Source: G965233625 sp965233625 (GTDB lineage Bacteria; Planctomycetota; Planctomycetia; Pirellulales; Pirellulaceae). From it: a stretch of DNA of 64,000 nucleotides. A program made the position numbers and the translations under genes. Each line of letters opens with the position of its first letter. The first letter of the stretch is position 1. This document shows, piece after piece, positions 27,020 to 37,149 of this stretch. Location of the stretch: positions 1-64,000 of the forward strand of contig OZ247499.1 in NCBI GenBank assembly GCA_965233625.1, read 5' to 3'. The notes below the pieces were generated by a model. It was not told the origin of the DNA and did not search any database. It was given only the letters and a program-made list of their open reading frames with translations.

Positions 27020-29983
27020 ATGAAGCAAGTGACCGTACCCTGCGTTATTGCTCTTCTGTTGATTCTCACCCCGGTCGCTGTGGGAGAGGAATTGCCGCAG
27101 ATTGGCAGGATTCATCTCAAGGACTTTCAGCAACCCGTAGGACCCGCGGTTCCGCGGCAAGGGGTGCTACGGCGGCCAAGGATGCGGCCGGGCTATGAGG
27201 AACTAGCAGACGCGTTGCGTTCCAGCTGGCCGCACGCCGCAATGGCGCATTTGGCCATGGGGGCCGATCCTGACGCGGCGGACGAGAGTGGCACGCCGGT
27301 GCTGTTTTCAGTGATCCGTCGTGGAAAGGTGGAAACGGTCAATGATTTCCTCCGCGCGGGCGCCAACCCCAACGGCAAAGACGCCTACGGTCGCACTCCG
27401 CTGCACTACGCGGTTTCGCATGGCAGTGTTGAAGTGGTAAGGCTGCTGCTGAAATATGGCGCCAGTACGCGTTTGCTGAACAAGAATGGCGAACCTCCCC
27501 TGCACAACGCCATCCGGCGGGGCGACCTTCCGGTTTTGTCGGCATTACTCGAGGCGGGCGCCCACCCTGGCTTTAAGACGCCGGAGAACGATCCGCCGGT
27601 TTTTCAAGCTGTCTGGGAGCGCGATCCAGACGCTATTTCAAAGCTGTTGCAGTATGGCGCCAATCCATCGGCCAAACGCAAAGACGGCGATCCCGTGTTG
27701 CATTACGCCATCTGGTGCGGACAGCTGCCGGTGATTGAAACGCTTCTACAAGCTGGCGCGGGTCCGGACCAGCAGGACGAAGACGGCGCCCCGGCGATGT
27801 TCGCTGCGGTGCGATCTGGCAAGCCAGAAATCGTGAAGCTGCTCATTCAGTACGGCGCCAAGCTGAATGCCAGGAATAAACGCGGCGACACGCCGTTACA
27901 CTCCGCCGTCTGGTATGGCAAACCGGAAGTTGTAGAAACGCTCCTGCTCGCCGGCGCCGACCCCAATCAGGCAGACGCCAGCGGTGAGACCGCCCTGCAC
28001 GACGCAGCCTGGCGCAGACAGGTAGCTCTTGCGCGTCTGTTGCTGGAATTCAACGCGTCCAGAACACAGAAAGACAAAAACGGCGTTACTCCACTCGACC
28101 GGGCTAACAAATCGGGCAACGCGGAACTTGTTCGGTTGTTTAACGAAGAGAAGATTCAGGTCAGAAAGTCAGTTGCCGTTCAACAGCTAAAGCCTCAACC
28201 GCCCCAGCAATTGAAACCGCAACCGCCAGAAATCGCAAAACCGCAGCCATTCACGCCGCCCGTGATCCGCCGGAAGCCGGACGCGGTGTTTGGCGACGAC
28301 CGATTTTCATCAGGGCCAGGGCAGGCAATCGTGTATTCGCCCAATAGCCGGCAGCTTATCGCAGGTGACGAAGACGGCTCTATCCGTTTCTTCGATGCGC
28401 AAAGCGGACAGCTGAAGAATGTTATCGCCGCGCACCAAGACAGCGTGCAGGGTCTGGCATTCATTCCAGGCTCACACATTCTGGTGTCAGCCTCGGCCGG
28501 CAGCGAAATAAAATTCTGGAACATAGATACCGGCGCCGAACTGCTGCGACTGCACAATGCACACTGGGGGCAAGGGAAGGCGTTGGCGGTCTCGTCCGAT
28601 GGCCGTTGGCTTAGCACGGGCTGGGATGTCTGGCGTATCAAATCCATCCAGCCGCTGGAACTGGCGCCAGAGGGACGGCGGGTCATCTCGCCAGAGCGCC
28701 GGGTAGGTGTGCTGTGGTCTTTCTTCACGCCCGGTAGCCGCTATCTTGTGCTTAGCCGGAACTTCGCGGGAATTTGGGTCTGGGATCTGGAGAAGGATAC
28801 GCTCAAACCGGTAGCAGCGCTCAATCAGAAGACGGTCAAAGAGATCCGCTGGAAAGATCTCGCCGGAGTTGCCGATAAGGGGCAAGCCGCTGGTGAAGAC
28901 CTGCTCGCAATCGCTACGGATCAGTACACCCTTCTTACCGGGAACGCAAAAGATTTAAGTGTCGCTGCCCGGCATCTAAAACACGTAGCGCCATCAGCGC
29001 GGGCGCTGGCATATTCTGGCAATGGGCAGTTCCTCGCCTCAACGGGTTACGGCAGCCGGTTGAAGATCTTCGACATTGAGAACAATCGCATGATGCCGTT
29101 TGGCGGACACACGGCTGCGGTGCTCGCGGTGGCGGCGTCGCCCGATGGCAAGCTGATCGCGTCGGGTGGCAATGATAAGACGGTCCGCATCTGGCAACGC
29201 AAATCGCAGAAGCTGCTGCAAGAGATCCCTATCGGAGATTACGTCTACAGCCTCTGTTTCGCGGCGGGTGGCGACGTACTCGCGGTTGGCGACAACGGCG
29301 GTAAAGTGCATCTCTGGGATATGCAGAAGAAAACGCGGCGAACCCTTGCTACTAGCGGCCGGGTTACGGATCTGGCTTGGCACGCCGGGAGCAACACGTT
29401 GTTCTCGCTGGGTTTCGAGATCGCAGCGATTGACGTTGAACAGCATGAGATCAAGGCGCGGATCTCTGCGATCGAGTCGCAACAAGGCACGCTTGCTGTC
29501 TCGCCAGATGGGCGCCTGATCGTGGGCAGCGCACGGACGATGGCCGCAGGCGAAACCTACAAGCTGCCGCCAGCGTGGACGCTTGACGGCGGTGAACTGA
29601 TTCCGCTGAAAGATGTTTTCAACCGCGCAATGAGCCACAGCTACATGATTAATGCCGTGGCTTTCTCGCCCGATAGCAGGCTGATGGCTTCCAGTTCGCA
29701 AGGCGCCATTCAGCTTTGCGATATTCGCACCCGGAAGCCCGTCACGGGAAAGATGTGCGGACATCAGTATTCGATCTCGAATCTCCGCTTCTCACCAGAC
29801 GGGAAATGGCTGGCGTCTTCATCGTGGGACGGCACGGCAAGGCTGTGGAGCGTCGCTACGGGGCAGCAGAAGTTCGTGTTTGATGCAGACGCGGGCCGTG
29901 TATCCTGGGTCTGCTTCACACCCGCTGGCGATCTGGTGACCGCCAACTGGAACGGAACGGTGCATCTCTGGGAACTTCCGTAA
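27020..29983 (+). CDS. Secreted ankyrin-WD40 fusion protein
   Basis: From ATG 27020 (GGAG 8 bases upstream) it has 987 residues; a TTG six bases earlier is less likely. A signal peptide covers about residues 1-22. Residues about 60-370 are ankyrin repeats (for example DAYGRTPLHYAVSHGSVEVV, then KYGAS), seven or eight of them. A Gln/Pro-rich linker follows, and from about 410 to 987 there are WD40 repeats (FSPDGKWLASSSWDGTARLW is the clearest). Both halves are protein-interaction scaffolds and no enzyme motif is seen. The combination with export is unusual, since most bacterial ankyrin proteins of this size are either cytoplasmic or injected. The gene stands alone after a terminator. Confidence 0.85.
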   Translation: MKQVTVPCVIALLLILTPVAVGEELPQIGRIHLKDFQQPVGPAVPRQGVLRRPRMRPGYEELADALRSSWPHAAMAHLAMGADPDAADESGTPVLFSVIRRGKVETVNDFLRAGANPNGKDAYGRTPLHYAVSHGSVEVVRLLLKYGASTRLLNKNGEPPLHNAIRRGDLPVLSALLEAGAHPGFKTPENDPPVFQAVWERDPDAISKLLQYGANPSAKRKDGDPVLHYAIWCGQLPVIETLLQAGAGPDQQDEDGAPAMFAAVRSGKPEIVKLLIQYGAKLNARNKRGDTPLHSAVWYGKPEVVETLLLAGADPNQADASGETALHDAAWRRQVALARLLLEFNASRTQKDKNGVTPLDRANKSGNAELVRLFNEEKIQVRKSVAVQQLKPQPPQQLKPQPPEIAKPQPFTPPVIRRKPDAVFGDDRFSSGPGQAIVYSPNSRQLIAGDEDGSIRFFDAQSGQLKNVIAAHQDSVQGLAFIPGSHILVSASAGSEIKFWNIDTGAELLRLHNAHWGQGKALAVSSDGRWLSTGWDVWRIKSIQPLELAPEGRRVISPERRVGVLWSFFTPGSRYLVLSRNFAGIWVWDLEKDTLKPVAALNQKTVKEIRWKDLAGVADKGQAAGEDLLAIATDQYTLLTGNAKDLSVAARHLKHVAPSARALAYSGNGQFLASTGYGSRLKIFDIENNRMMPFGGHTAAVLAVAASPDGKLIASGGNDKTVRIWQRKSQKLLQEIPIGDYVYSLCFAAGGDVLAVGDNGGKVHLWDMQKKTRRTLATSGRVTDLAWHAGSNTLFSLGFEIAAIDVEQHEIKARISAIESQQGTLAVSPDGRLIVGSARTMAAGETYKLPPAWTLDGGELIPLKDVFNRAMSHSYMINAVAFSPDSRLMASSSQGAIQLCDIRTRKPVTGKMCGHQYSISNLRFSPDGKWLASSSWDGTARLWSVATGQQKFVFDADAGRVSWVCFTPAGDLVTANWNGTVHLWELP

Positions 29984-29998
29984 CAAGCTTTGCGGCGG

Positions 29999-31021
29999 TC
30001 AGCGCCCAGCAGCTTCAAGTTCTTTGATGCGTTGCTTCAAGTCGCGAATCTGGGCGTCCATCGCTTTGACCTGGTCACGCAACGCCTGCGTTTCAGCAGA
30101 GACGGGCGGCTTGCTGACACTATGACCGGCAGCGGGAGCCGGCACACCTGGGAAGGTGATGTTCTTGCGGTAGAGGCGGTTGCTGCGGTAGTAAAGGAAT
30201 TCAACCTCGTTACCGTATCGCACGCTACCCATCACGCGGATGATATCGTCCGCGGAATTGATGCGGATACCGGCGGCGCTCACGATAACGTCGCCAACCC
30301 GCAGCCCATTCTGATCAGCAATGCTGCCGGGCGAAACCGAGTTGATAAACGCGCCGCGGGTTAGAGGGAGGCGGTTCATACGGATCAGGTAACCGTCTAA
30401 TGTGGCCACCGTCACACCAAGTTGCGCCTTGCCCGTCGCAGCATCAGCCGGCGGGCTGACGGCGGGAGCTGTACCGGTGCGTGCGGGCGGTGTTGAACCG
30501 TCTTTTGTTTCTGCTGGCTGGGCGCCTAGCCTGACGGTCAACAGCAGGGACCTGCCGCCGCGGAGAATTCCCACCTGCAATGCTTCGAATGCCACCTTAC
30601 CGGTGAGAACCGCCGCAACATCGTCATTGGTGCGGATGCGGCGGCCGTTCATGGAAACGATGCGATCTTCGGTGCGGATTCCAGCCAGATCCGCCGGACC
30701 GCCCTTTTCCACTTCGACCACTGGAACACCCGTGCCGCCTGGACGATCATCGGTGAAAAGGCCCAGATAACCCGGCTCTGCAACGGCTGGCGGAGCACCG
30801 GGAATAGGACGTGGCTCCGGCGTAACAGAAGGCGGCGTTGCTGGCGGAGCCGCTGCCGGTGGTGCGGCGATGGTAGGTGGAGGGGCTGCGATCGTTGGCG
30901 GTAGCGTATCGGTCGCCTTCTTTTCCAGTTCGTCCAAGGCGGACTGGGCGTATGATCTGCCGGGTGAAAATGTCAGCGGCAATATTGCCAGACATACGGT
31001 TAGCATGACGCAGATGCGCAT
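29999..31021 (-). CDS. Secreted protein with two PDZ domains
   Basis: This 340-residue protein starts at ATG 31021, with GGAAGGGAA upstream. It has a signal peptide (to about residue 26), a Pro/Ala-rich linker, and two PDZ domains. The first is at about 85-165 (GYLGLFTDD, then GGPADLAGIRTEDRIVSMNG), the second at about 200-290 (INSVSPGSIADQNGLRVGDV). A short coiled coil ends the protein (LRDQVKAMDAQIRDLKQRI). There is no protease domain, so this is not a DegP-type enzyme; it probably binds peptide C termini in the periplasm. It converges on the ankyrin-WD40 gene with 15 bases between. Confidence 0.82.
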   Translation of the reverse strand: MRICVMLTVCLAILPLTFSPGRSYAQSALDELEKKATDTLPPTIAAPPPTIAAPPAAAPPATPPSVTPEPRPIPGAPPAVAEPGYLGLFTDDRPGGTGVPVVEVEKGGPADLAGIRTEDRIVSMNGRRIRTNDDVAAVLTGKVAFEALQVGILRGGRSLLLTVRLGAQPAETKDGSTPPARTGTAPAVSPPADAATGKAQLGVTVATLDGYLIRMNRLPLTRGAFINSVSPGSIADQNGLRVGDVIVSAAGIRINSADDIIRVMGSVRYGNEVEFLYYRSNRLYRKNITFPGVPAPAAGHSVSKPPVSAETQALRDQVKAMDAQIRDLKQRIKELEAAGR

Positions 31022-31146
31022 GACTCATTCCCTTCCAATCTAAGCCGCAAGGGCGGCGGTTATAGAAACTCGCCAGCCCCACCCGCATGCATTATATCAG
31101 AAATCGGACCGCACGCGCCGGAACTTTGCCGGTTCACCTACTGGCA

Positions 31147-32715
31147 TTAGTGACGGAAGTGGCGGCAGCCGGTAAAGATCATCGGAATGCCATGATCGTC
31201 GCAGGCTTCGATTACTTCCTCATCATTCCGCGATCCGCCGGGTTGGATGATGGCGGCGATACCTGCCTTGGCTGCCTTCTCAATGGAATCGGCAAACGGG
31301 AAGAAGGCGTCCGAGGCCAGCACGGCGCCGTCGGCACGGTCACCTGCTTTGTGAATGGCGATGTCCACAGCGTCAACGCGGCTCATCTGCCCGGCGCCAG
31401 CGCCAACCAGCGACTCGTCGCGGGCCAGCACAATGGCGTTCGACTTCACGGGCCGGACCATCGTCCAGGCGAATCGCAGTTCCTTCATCAGTGCTTCGGA
31501 AGGTTCGTTTTCTGTCACGACTTTCCATTCCGACTGATTATCGACGCCGGTATCCGCATCCTGCACTAGCATACCGCCTTCGATGTGACGGAACTGACGG
31601 TTGGGCGTCACCTTGTCTAAGCGGCCAACTTGCATCAGCCGTACGTTGTTTTTCCATTTCGGTTTGGTCGTCAGGATGCCCACCGCCGCCGCTTCAAAGT
31701 CGGGCGCCACGATGGCTTCAATAAACCGGCCTGGTTCGGCAAGCAGTTCCGCCGTTGCGACATCGACTGTGCGGTTGAAACCCAGGACAGAGCCGAACGC
31801 GCTCAGTGGATCTCCATCCAACGCTTTCCCGGCAGCATCGGCCAATTGTTTGCCCACGGCGGCGCCGCAGGGATTGTTGTGCTTGATGACAACAGCGGCC
31901 GGCTCAACGAACATCCGCACAATTGAAAGAGCCGCGTCCAGATCCAGAATGTTGTTGTACGAAAGTTCTTTGCCGTTGATCTGACGAGCGGAAACCAGGC
32001 TGGGTCCATGTTCGCTGGGGTTGGTGTAGACGGCAGCCCGCTGGTGCGGGTTTTCGCCGTAGCGCAGTTCAGATTTCCGCCGCAAGGCCATGCTGAGGGT
32101 TCCGGGGAACTGGCCCTCAGAATTGTCCCGCATAAAGTACGACGTTATCGCGCGGTCGTAGGCGGCAGTGTGGGCGAATGCTTCGGCCATCAACACCCGG
32201 CGGTGCTCCTCGGATGTGCAGCCATTCTGTTCGATCTGATCAAGAATCTGCGAATACTGCCCGGGACGCGTGGCGATGGAAACAAATCGATGGTTTTTGG
32301 CGGCCGCGCGTACCAGGCTGGGGCCGCCGATGTCAATTTGCTCGATGGCTTCGTCGCGGGTGACATTCTCGCGGGCAATGGTCGCTTCAAACGGGTAAAG
32401 ATTCACCACGACCAGTTCAAACGGCAAAATATCGTGGTCTTCCAGGGCGCTGACGTCGCCTGGCACGGAGGGGCGGGCCAGGATGCCTGCGAAGATCTTC
32501 GGATGCAGCGTCTTCACGCGACCGTCTAGCATTTCCGGGAATCCGGTGTACGACGCCACATCAATCACGTTGACGCCGCCGGTTTCAAGGTGCCGGCGTG
32601 TGCCCCCGGTCGAGTAGATTTCGACTCCGCATGCTTGGAGGCCACGGGCGAAGTCCAGCAGGCCAAGTTTGTCGCTCACGCTGATCAAGGCACGTTTGAC
32701 GCGAGGTGAATTCAT
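31147..32715 (-). CDS. purH: Bifunctional AICAR transformylase / IMP cyclohydrolase
   Basis: The protein has 522 residues, the normal length for PurH, and starts at ATG 32715. The N-terminal IMP cyclohydrolase domain begins ALISVSDKLGLLDFA and contains STGGTRRHL and DGRVKTLHPKI. The C-terminal transformylase domain has VIKHNNPCG, and the end (FTGCRHFRH) matches the family. It catalyses the last two steps of purine synthesis, formylating AICAR with 10-formyl-THF and closing the ring to IMP. It is transcribed alone, divergent from the CNNM-like pair. No riboswitch was recognised upstream. Confidence 0.97.
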   Translation of the reverse strand: MNSPRVKRALISVSDKLGLLDFARGLQACGVEIYSTGGTRRHLETGGVNVIDVASYTGFPEMLDGRVKTLHPKIFAGILARPSVPGDVSALEDHDILPFELVVVNLYPFEATIARENVTRDEAIEQIDIGGPSLVRAAAKNHRFVSIATRPGQYSQILDQIEQNGCTSEEHRRVLMAEAFAHTAAYDRAITSYFMRDNSEGQFPGTLSMALRRKSELRYGENPHQRAAVYTNPSEHGPSLVSARQINGKELSYNNILDLDAALSIVRMFVEPAAVVIKHNNPCGAAVGKQLADAAGKALDGDPLSAFGSVLGFNRTVDVATAELLAEPGRFIEAIVAPDFEAAAVGILTTKPKWKNNVRLMQVGRLDKVTPNRQFRHIEGGMLVQDADTGVDNQSEWKVVTENEPSEALMKELRFAWTMVRPVKSNAIVLARDESLVGAGAGQMSRVDAVDIAIHKAGDRADGAVLASDAFFPFADSIEKAAKAGIAAIIQPGGSRNDEEVIEACDDHGIPMIFTGCRHFRH

Positions 32716-33029
32716 ACTGAATCAACTAATTGCAAGTTTGGATCAAAAATCTGGGCCCGTAGTACGTCTGCCGCCCTATTATTCACGACTGCGCAACACC
32801 GGCAAGGTGCTGGCGCCTGCTTTGGAGGATTGCCCAGATGGATTTACTGCGGTATTGAACGGCTCTGACCGTAGCAAAGACGGCGATAAAGGGGTAAATT
32901 CACGCGGTTACGCAGGCTATTGGTTTCCCCATTCGGTTGCCATATTGTTAGAAATACCTGGTACGGCCGGAAAATGAACGCATGCGGTAAACGGCCAATC
33001 TCCCCATATTGTGAAGCCCCGAGGTAGTA
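32716..33029. other. Divergent intergenic region, purH and CNNM-like gene
   Basis: These 314 bases hold the start regions of both divergent genes. I see no convincing promoter pair, purine riboswitch or hairpin in it, and no supported ORF. Confidence 0.5.
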
Positions 33030-34298
33030 GTGCTTTTCGAGTTGGCGCCCCCGCTCGTGGCGATGATCTTGTTGATCGCCGCGTCGGCGTTTTTTTCAGC
33101 AAGCGAAGCCGCATTGTTCTACCTGCGTCCCCGCGACCGCAAAGAGATGCTGCACAGTGGACCCGGTCAGAAGGCGTCGGCGCGGCTGTTACGCGATCCG
33201 GAGCGGCTGCTTTCCGCCGTGCTGTTCTGGAACCTGGGCGTCAATATGGCGTACTTCGCCCTGGCTTCGATCGTCAGCATCAAGCTGGAGAAGGCGGGCT
33301 GGGGCGCCACTGCGCCAGCGGTCTTTGCGATGGTCGCGTTGCTGACCATCATTTTTTGCAGTGAAATGCTGCCAAAAAGCCTTGCCGTGCTGCGGCCCCG
33401 GCTGGTGGCGGGCCTGGTCGGGCTGATCCTCTCGCTGTCGGTGCGAATTGTTGATCCGCTGATGCCTGCGTTGCGGCTGGTGATGCTGCTTTCCCGCCGG
33501 CTGTTGTGGCCCGGCTTTAAGCCAGAACGCTATCTGGAAGTCCGCGACCTGGAACGCGCCGTGGAGCTATCGACCGATGATGCTCAGCTGGTGGAGCAGG
33601 AGCAGACATTCCTACGGAATATTGTTTCGCTGACTTCCATCACGGCAGAAGAATGGATGCGGCCTCGAACGCAGTTTGTCACCTTCCGGCGGCCGGTTTC
33701 GCGTGATGATCTGAAAGGTCAGATGACGCCAAGTGGTTATCTGCTGATCGCCGAAGAAGACAGCGAAGAAATCGCCTGTGCTATCAACCTGCAAGAGCTG
33801 ACGACGTTTCCTGCCAGCAATCTGGAAAACCACGCAGACGCCGTGGCATACGCCCCGTGGTGCGCGACCGTGGCAGATGTTTTTGAAACGATGACGCGCG
33901 ATGATATCGAAGTCACTGCCGTGGTGAATGAGAACGGCGAAACCATTGGCATTCTGACGTTAGACGACGTGCTCGATACGATCTTTACCCGGAACCCCAG
34001 CCGTAGCAAACGCCTGCTGGACCGTAACCCGATTCATCCCGTTACGCCGGGCGTCTGGCGTGTGGCAGGCGTGACAAGCTTGCGGCGGCTATCGCGGTTG
34101 CTGGAGACGGAACTGCCTGAGAGCCGGAGCGTGACCATTGCCGGTGTGGTGCAGGAGCAGTTGCAGCGGCTGATCGCCGAAGGAGACGAGTGTGACTGGG
34201 GCCCGTTTCATTTGCATGTGATCGAGGCGCCTGAACGTGGACACGCGGTGATTGAACTCAGCTTCACGGGCGAACTGCCCGGCCGGGAGGATGACTGA
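33030..34298 (+). CDS. CNNM/CorC-like membrane protein 1 (DUF21 and CBS domains)
   Basis: The protein has 422 residues from GTG 33030, with GAGGTAG just upstream. An N-terminal DUF21-type membrane domain (about 1-150) opens with LLIAASAFFSASEAALF; the FxSxSExA pattern is characteristic of CNNM/CorB-type Mg2+ exporters and hemolysin-C-like proteins. Next come a CBS pair (about 200-320) and a C-terminal CorC_HlyC domain ending near DWGPFHLHVIEA. It is probably an inner-membrane transporter or regulator of divalent cations. Its stop overlaps the ATG of a second family member (TGATG), so the two are translationally coupled and may form a heterodimer. Confidence 0.85.
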   Translation: MLFELAPPLVAMILLIAASAFFSASEAALFYLRPRDRKEMLHSGPGQKASARLLRDPERLLSAVLFWNLGVNMAYFALASIVSIKLEKAGWGATAPAVFAMVALLTIIFCSEMLPKSLAVLRPRLVAGLVGLILSLSVRIVDPLMPALRLVMLLSRRLLWPGFKPERYLEVRDLERAVELSTDDAQLVEQEQTFLRNIVSLTSITAEEWMRPRTQFVTFRRPVSRDDLKGQMTPSGYLLIAEEDSEEIACAINLQELTTFPASNLENHADAVAYAPWCATVADVFETMTRDDIEVTAVVNENGETIGILTLDDVLDTIFTRNPSRSKRLLDRNPIHPVTPGVWRVAGVTSLRRLSRLLETELPESRSVTIAGVVQEQLQRLIAEGDECDWGPFHLHVIEAPERGHAVIELSFTGELPGREDD

Positions 34299-35275
34299 TG
34301 ATCTGGGTGGTGGCGATGTTCGCCCTGGGGTTGTTTCTTAGCGCGTTTTTCAGCGGTAGCGAGACGGGCTTCTACCGCGCGACGCGTGTGCGACTGGTGC
34401 TCGACGCGGTAGGTGGCAACCTTGTCGCACGCGGGCTGTTGGGGCTGACAAACAACCCGACGTTGTTCGTGGCCACGACGCTGATCGGTAATAACGTGGC
34501 GAACTACCTGACATCGCTGGCGGTTGTTCTTGCCGCGCGGTTGATGTTCACATCGCATGCGGGCTTTGTGGAACTGGTTGGGCCAGTAGTCATGACGCCG
34601 GTGGTTTTCGTTTATGGCGAACTGCTGCCTAAGGACCTGTTTTACAAAGCACCGAACCGGCTTTTGCGGCTGGGTGGGCCGTTGTTCCTGTTATGTGTGG
34701 TGTTGTTTTCGCCGGTATCAGCTTTGTTGTGGGCGATGGGTCGTTGTCTGCAATGGCTGGTTGGCGAATCGCCTGAAACGGTGCGGGCGCTGCTTGCCAG
34801 GCAGGAGTTGCAGGGCGTATTTGACGAAGGCCAGGAAGCCGGTTTGCTGCGGCCAGCCCAGCGCGCGCTGGCGACAAGATTGTTTGCCACATCTTCACAG
34901 CCAGTGACAGACTTCTGTCATCCCGTCAGCCGCGCGCCTTTGTTGAAGCTGGGGCAGTCGAAAGAGCAGATCCTGGCGCAGGCCCGGCGGCAACGCTTCT
35001 CTTCAGCGCTGGTGGCGGGTGATCAGCGGCGTAAGGAATATCTGGGCTATGTTAAGATCGTTGACCTGTATTTAGATCCTTCGCCGACGCTGGACCCGGA
35101 ACACCTGCGACCGTTACCCGACGTTTCCAGTTCTGAGACGCATGGCGCCGTTCTGCTGCGGATGCAAAGTGCGCGGGAGTCGATGGTGCGTGTCGTGGAT
35201 AGTCAAGGCAAAAGTGTCGGTCTACTGACCAACCACGATCTGACCCGTCCGTTGCTGCAACCTAAAGGCGTGTAA
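34298..35275 (+). CDS. CNNM/CorC-like membrane protein 2
   Basis: This 325-residue protein starts at an ATG that shares one base with the preceding stop. The DUF21 motif FFSGSETGFYRATR lies near residues 12-26, followed by several hydrophobic segments to about 150 and a CBS pair (about 190-320). It lacks the CorC_HlyC domain of its neighbour. The overlap and shared domain architecture point to an ancient duplication and probable joint function as a two-subunit cation transporter. Confidence 0.83.
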   Translation: MIWVVAMFALGLFLSAFFSGSETGFYRATRVRLVLDAVGGNLVARGLLGLTNNPTLFVATTLIGNNVANYLTSLAVVLAARLMFTSHAGFVELVGPVVMTPVVFVYGELLPKDLFYKAPNRLLRLGGPLFLLCVVLFSPVSALLWAMGRCLQWLVGESPETVRALLARQELQGVFDEGQEAGLLRPAQRALATRLFATSSQPVTDFCHPVSRAPLLKLGQSKEQILAQARRQRFSSALVAGDQRRKEYLGYVKIVDLYLDPSPTLDPEHLRPLPDVSSSETHGAVLLRMQSARESMVRVVDSQGKSVGLLTNHDLTRPLLQPKGV

Positions 35276-35326
35276 TTACAATAGACGGTTTCGCTGTCCG
35301 TTCGTCTTTAGCGCTACAATGTGTAC

Positions 35327-37111
35327 ATGTCTGAACCACCCGAATCAGAAGCCAATGTTTCGATTGACCTTAGTCGTTCCCGGAACCGCTGGGCCGCCTA
35401 TTGGTTGATGATCGCCGTTGCGCTGGGCGGCGTCGCGGGGCGGATTGCGGCGGTGGATGGCGGCAATGGTACGCATCTACTATCAGCCAATGACGCCAGC
35501 CGGTGGTGCACCATCCGGGCGCTGGTGGATCATGGCACGTACGAGATCGACCCGGTGATCCTCCGCGTGCAGAATGCACCTTATAACCGACGCAACTTCG
35601 ACCCGGTCTGGAACTCGATCGATAAGGTGCGGCACAAAGGCGCCGATGACCGTGAGCATTATTATTCCAGCAAGCCGCCGCTGCTGCCCACGATGCTGGC
35701 GGGGGTTTACTGGTGCATTCAGCAGACAACCGGCGGCGAACTGGAAACGCATCCGTACTATGTGGGCCGCCTGCTGATGCTGCTGACCAATGTGCCGCTG
35801 CTGCTGTTAATGCTCTGGATGCTGGCCAGCGTGATTGAACAATACGGCAGCACCGTGTGGGGCAGGCTCTTTACGATGGCATGTGGCGCGTTTGGAACTT
35901 ACACCACGGCGTTCTGCGTGAGCATCAACAACCACCTGCCCGGGATCGTTAGTGTGATGCTGGCGCTGGGCGCTACGCTGGCCATCTGGCGGGGCCGGAA
36001 TGAACTTTGGCGGTTTGCGTTGGCCGGCTTGTGTGGCGCGTTTGCCGTGGCGAACGAACTGCCTGCGTTATCGTTCTTTGCACTGATTGCCGTCGCGACT
36101 TTTTACAAGTCGCCCGCCCGCTGGACCATCGCTTTCCTGCCAGCCGCAACGGTTGTGATCGTGGCGTTTTTCTACACCAACTACATCGCCCACGATAGCT
36201 TGCGGCCTCCGTATACGCATCGTAGCGACGGCGAAGTGATCGCCTACGTGGAAGGTGATTTTGATGAAGCACTGAACGCCGATAATCGCACGACGCCGGT
36301 CCCGCCTGCATTTGCCGACGCCATCGGGCAGACGGGTGTTGATATATCTTCGCGCGTCATCGCGGATCTGGCTCCGGGGATGAAGCACGGCAAAGTGGTG
36401 CCCCGCCGCTGGAATCTCTGGGATACCGTCGGCCAGGACCGCTTCGCCGTGATTGGGCTGGAAGGTGACCGCTACGAAATCCGCGAGTGGGATAACTGGT
36501 ACGAATACGATGGAACGTATTGGACGCCCGAGAACAAGCAAGGTGTCGACCGCGGCGAACGCAGCCGGGCGGTGTATCTGATGCACATGCTGATCGGGCA
36601 TCACGGGCTGTTTTCGTTAACGCCGGTGTGGCTGATTGCCGTGTTGGGTGCGGCTGTTGCGATGGGGCTCGCCAGACGCCGACCGGCGGTTGAAGAAGAG
36701 GCGGAAGCAACTCGCAGCGAGCTGAAATTCCGCGTGCTGCCGCTGTGGATCAGCACTCCGCTGCGGTTGATGCTGGACAGCAGGCATTCGCTGCGTCTGG
36801 CGGCTTACGCGACCATCCTCATATCGGTTGTGGTGACGGGGTTCTATTTGATGCGGCCCGAGATCGATCGCAATTACGGAGGCGTCAGCTGCTGTATGCG
36901 GTGGCTGTTGTGGATGTGTCCGATGTGGCTGGTCTGCTTGATACCCGGCGCCGACCTTGTTGGCAGATGGCGGTGGGGGCGCCCCGTTGCGCTGGTGCTG
37001 CTTGCGGTAAGCGTTGCTAGTGTACAATACTCAGCAGGCGACCCTTGGGCGCACCCGTGGCTGTTCAACTACTGGGAATACATTGAGCTGATCAGTTACC
37101 CATCCGACTGA
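35327..37111 (+). CDS. Polytopic membrane protein, GT-C glycosyltransferase-like
   Basis: The protein has 594 residues from ATG 35327 (GTG 35321 is an alternative). About ten hydrophobic segments alternate with loops. After the first segment comes a luminal-type loop with ANDASRW and YYSSKPPLLPTMLAG, which resembles the acceptor/donor loop of GT-C enzymes of the ArnT/PMT class; a Lys-Pro-Pro motif close to the membrane is common there. A soluble insertion (about 300-410) is rich in Asp and Tyr. The substrate is unknown, and this could also be a planctomycete-specific membrane family without transferase activity. It has no clear operon partner. Confidence 0.6.
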   Translation: MSEPPESEANVSIDLSRSRNRWAAYWLMIAVALGGVAGRIAAVDGGNGTHLLSANDASRWCTIRALVDHGTYEIDPVILRVQNAPYNRRNFDPVWNSIDKVRHKGADDREHYYSSKPPLLPTMLAGVYWCIQQTTGGELETHPYYVGRLLMLLTNVPLLLLMLWMLASVIEQYGSTVWGRLFTMACGAFGTYTTAFCVSINNHLPGIVSVMLALGATLAIWRGRNELWRFALAGLCGAFAVANELPALSFFALIAVATFYKSPARWTIAFLPAATVVIVAFFYTNYIAHDSLRPPYTHRSDGEVIAYVEGDFDEALNADNRTTPVPPAFADAIGQTGVDISSRVIADLAPGMKHGKVVPRRWNLWDTVGQDRFAVIGLEGDRYEIREWDNWYEYDGTYWTPENKQGVDRGERSRAVYLMHMLIGHHGLFSLTPVWLIAVLGAAVAMGLARRRPAVEEEAEATRSELKFRVLPLWISTPLRLMLDSRHSLRLAAYATILISVVVTGFYLMRPEIDRNYGGVSCCMRWLLWMCPMWLVCLIPGADLVGRWRWGRPVALVLLAVSVASVQYSAGDPWAHPWLFNYWEYIELISYPSD

Positions 37112-37149
37112 CTACCGGCGGAATTCGAATTACAGAGAGGACTGCAACT

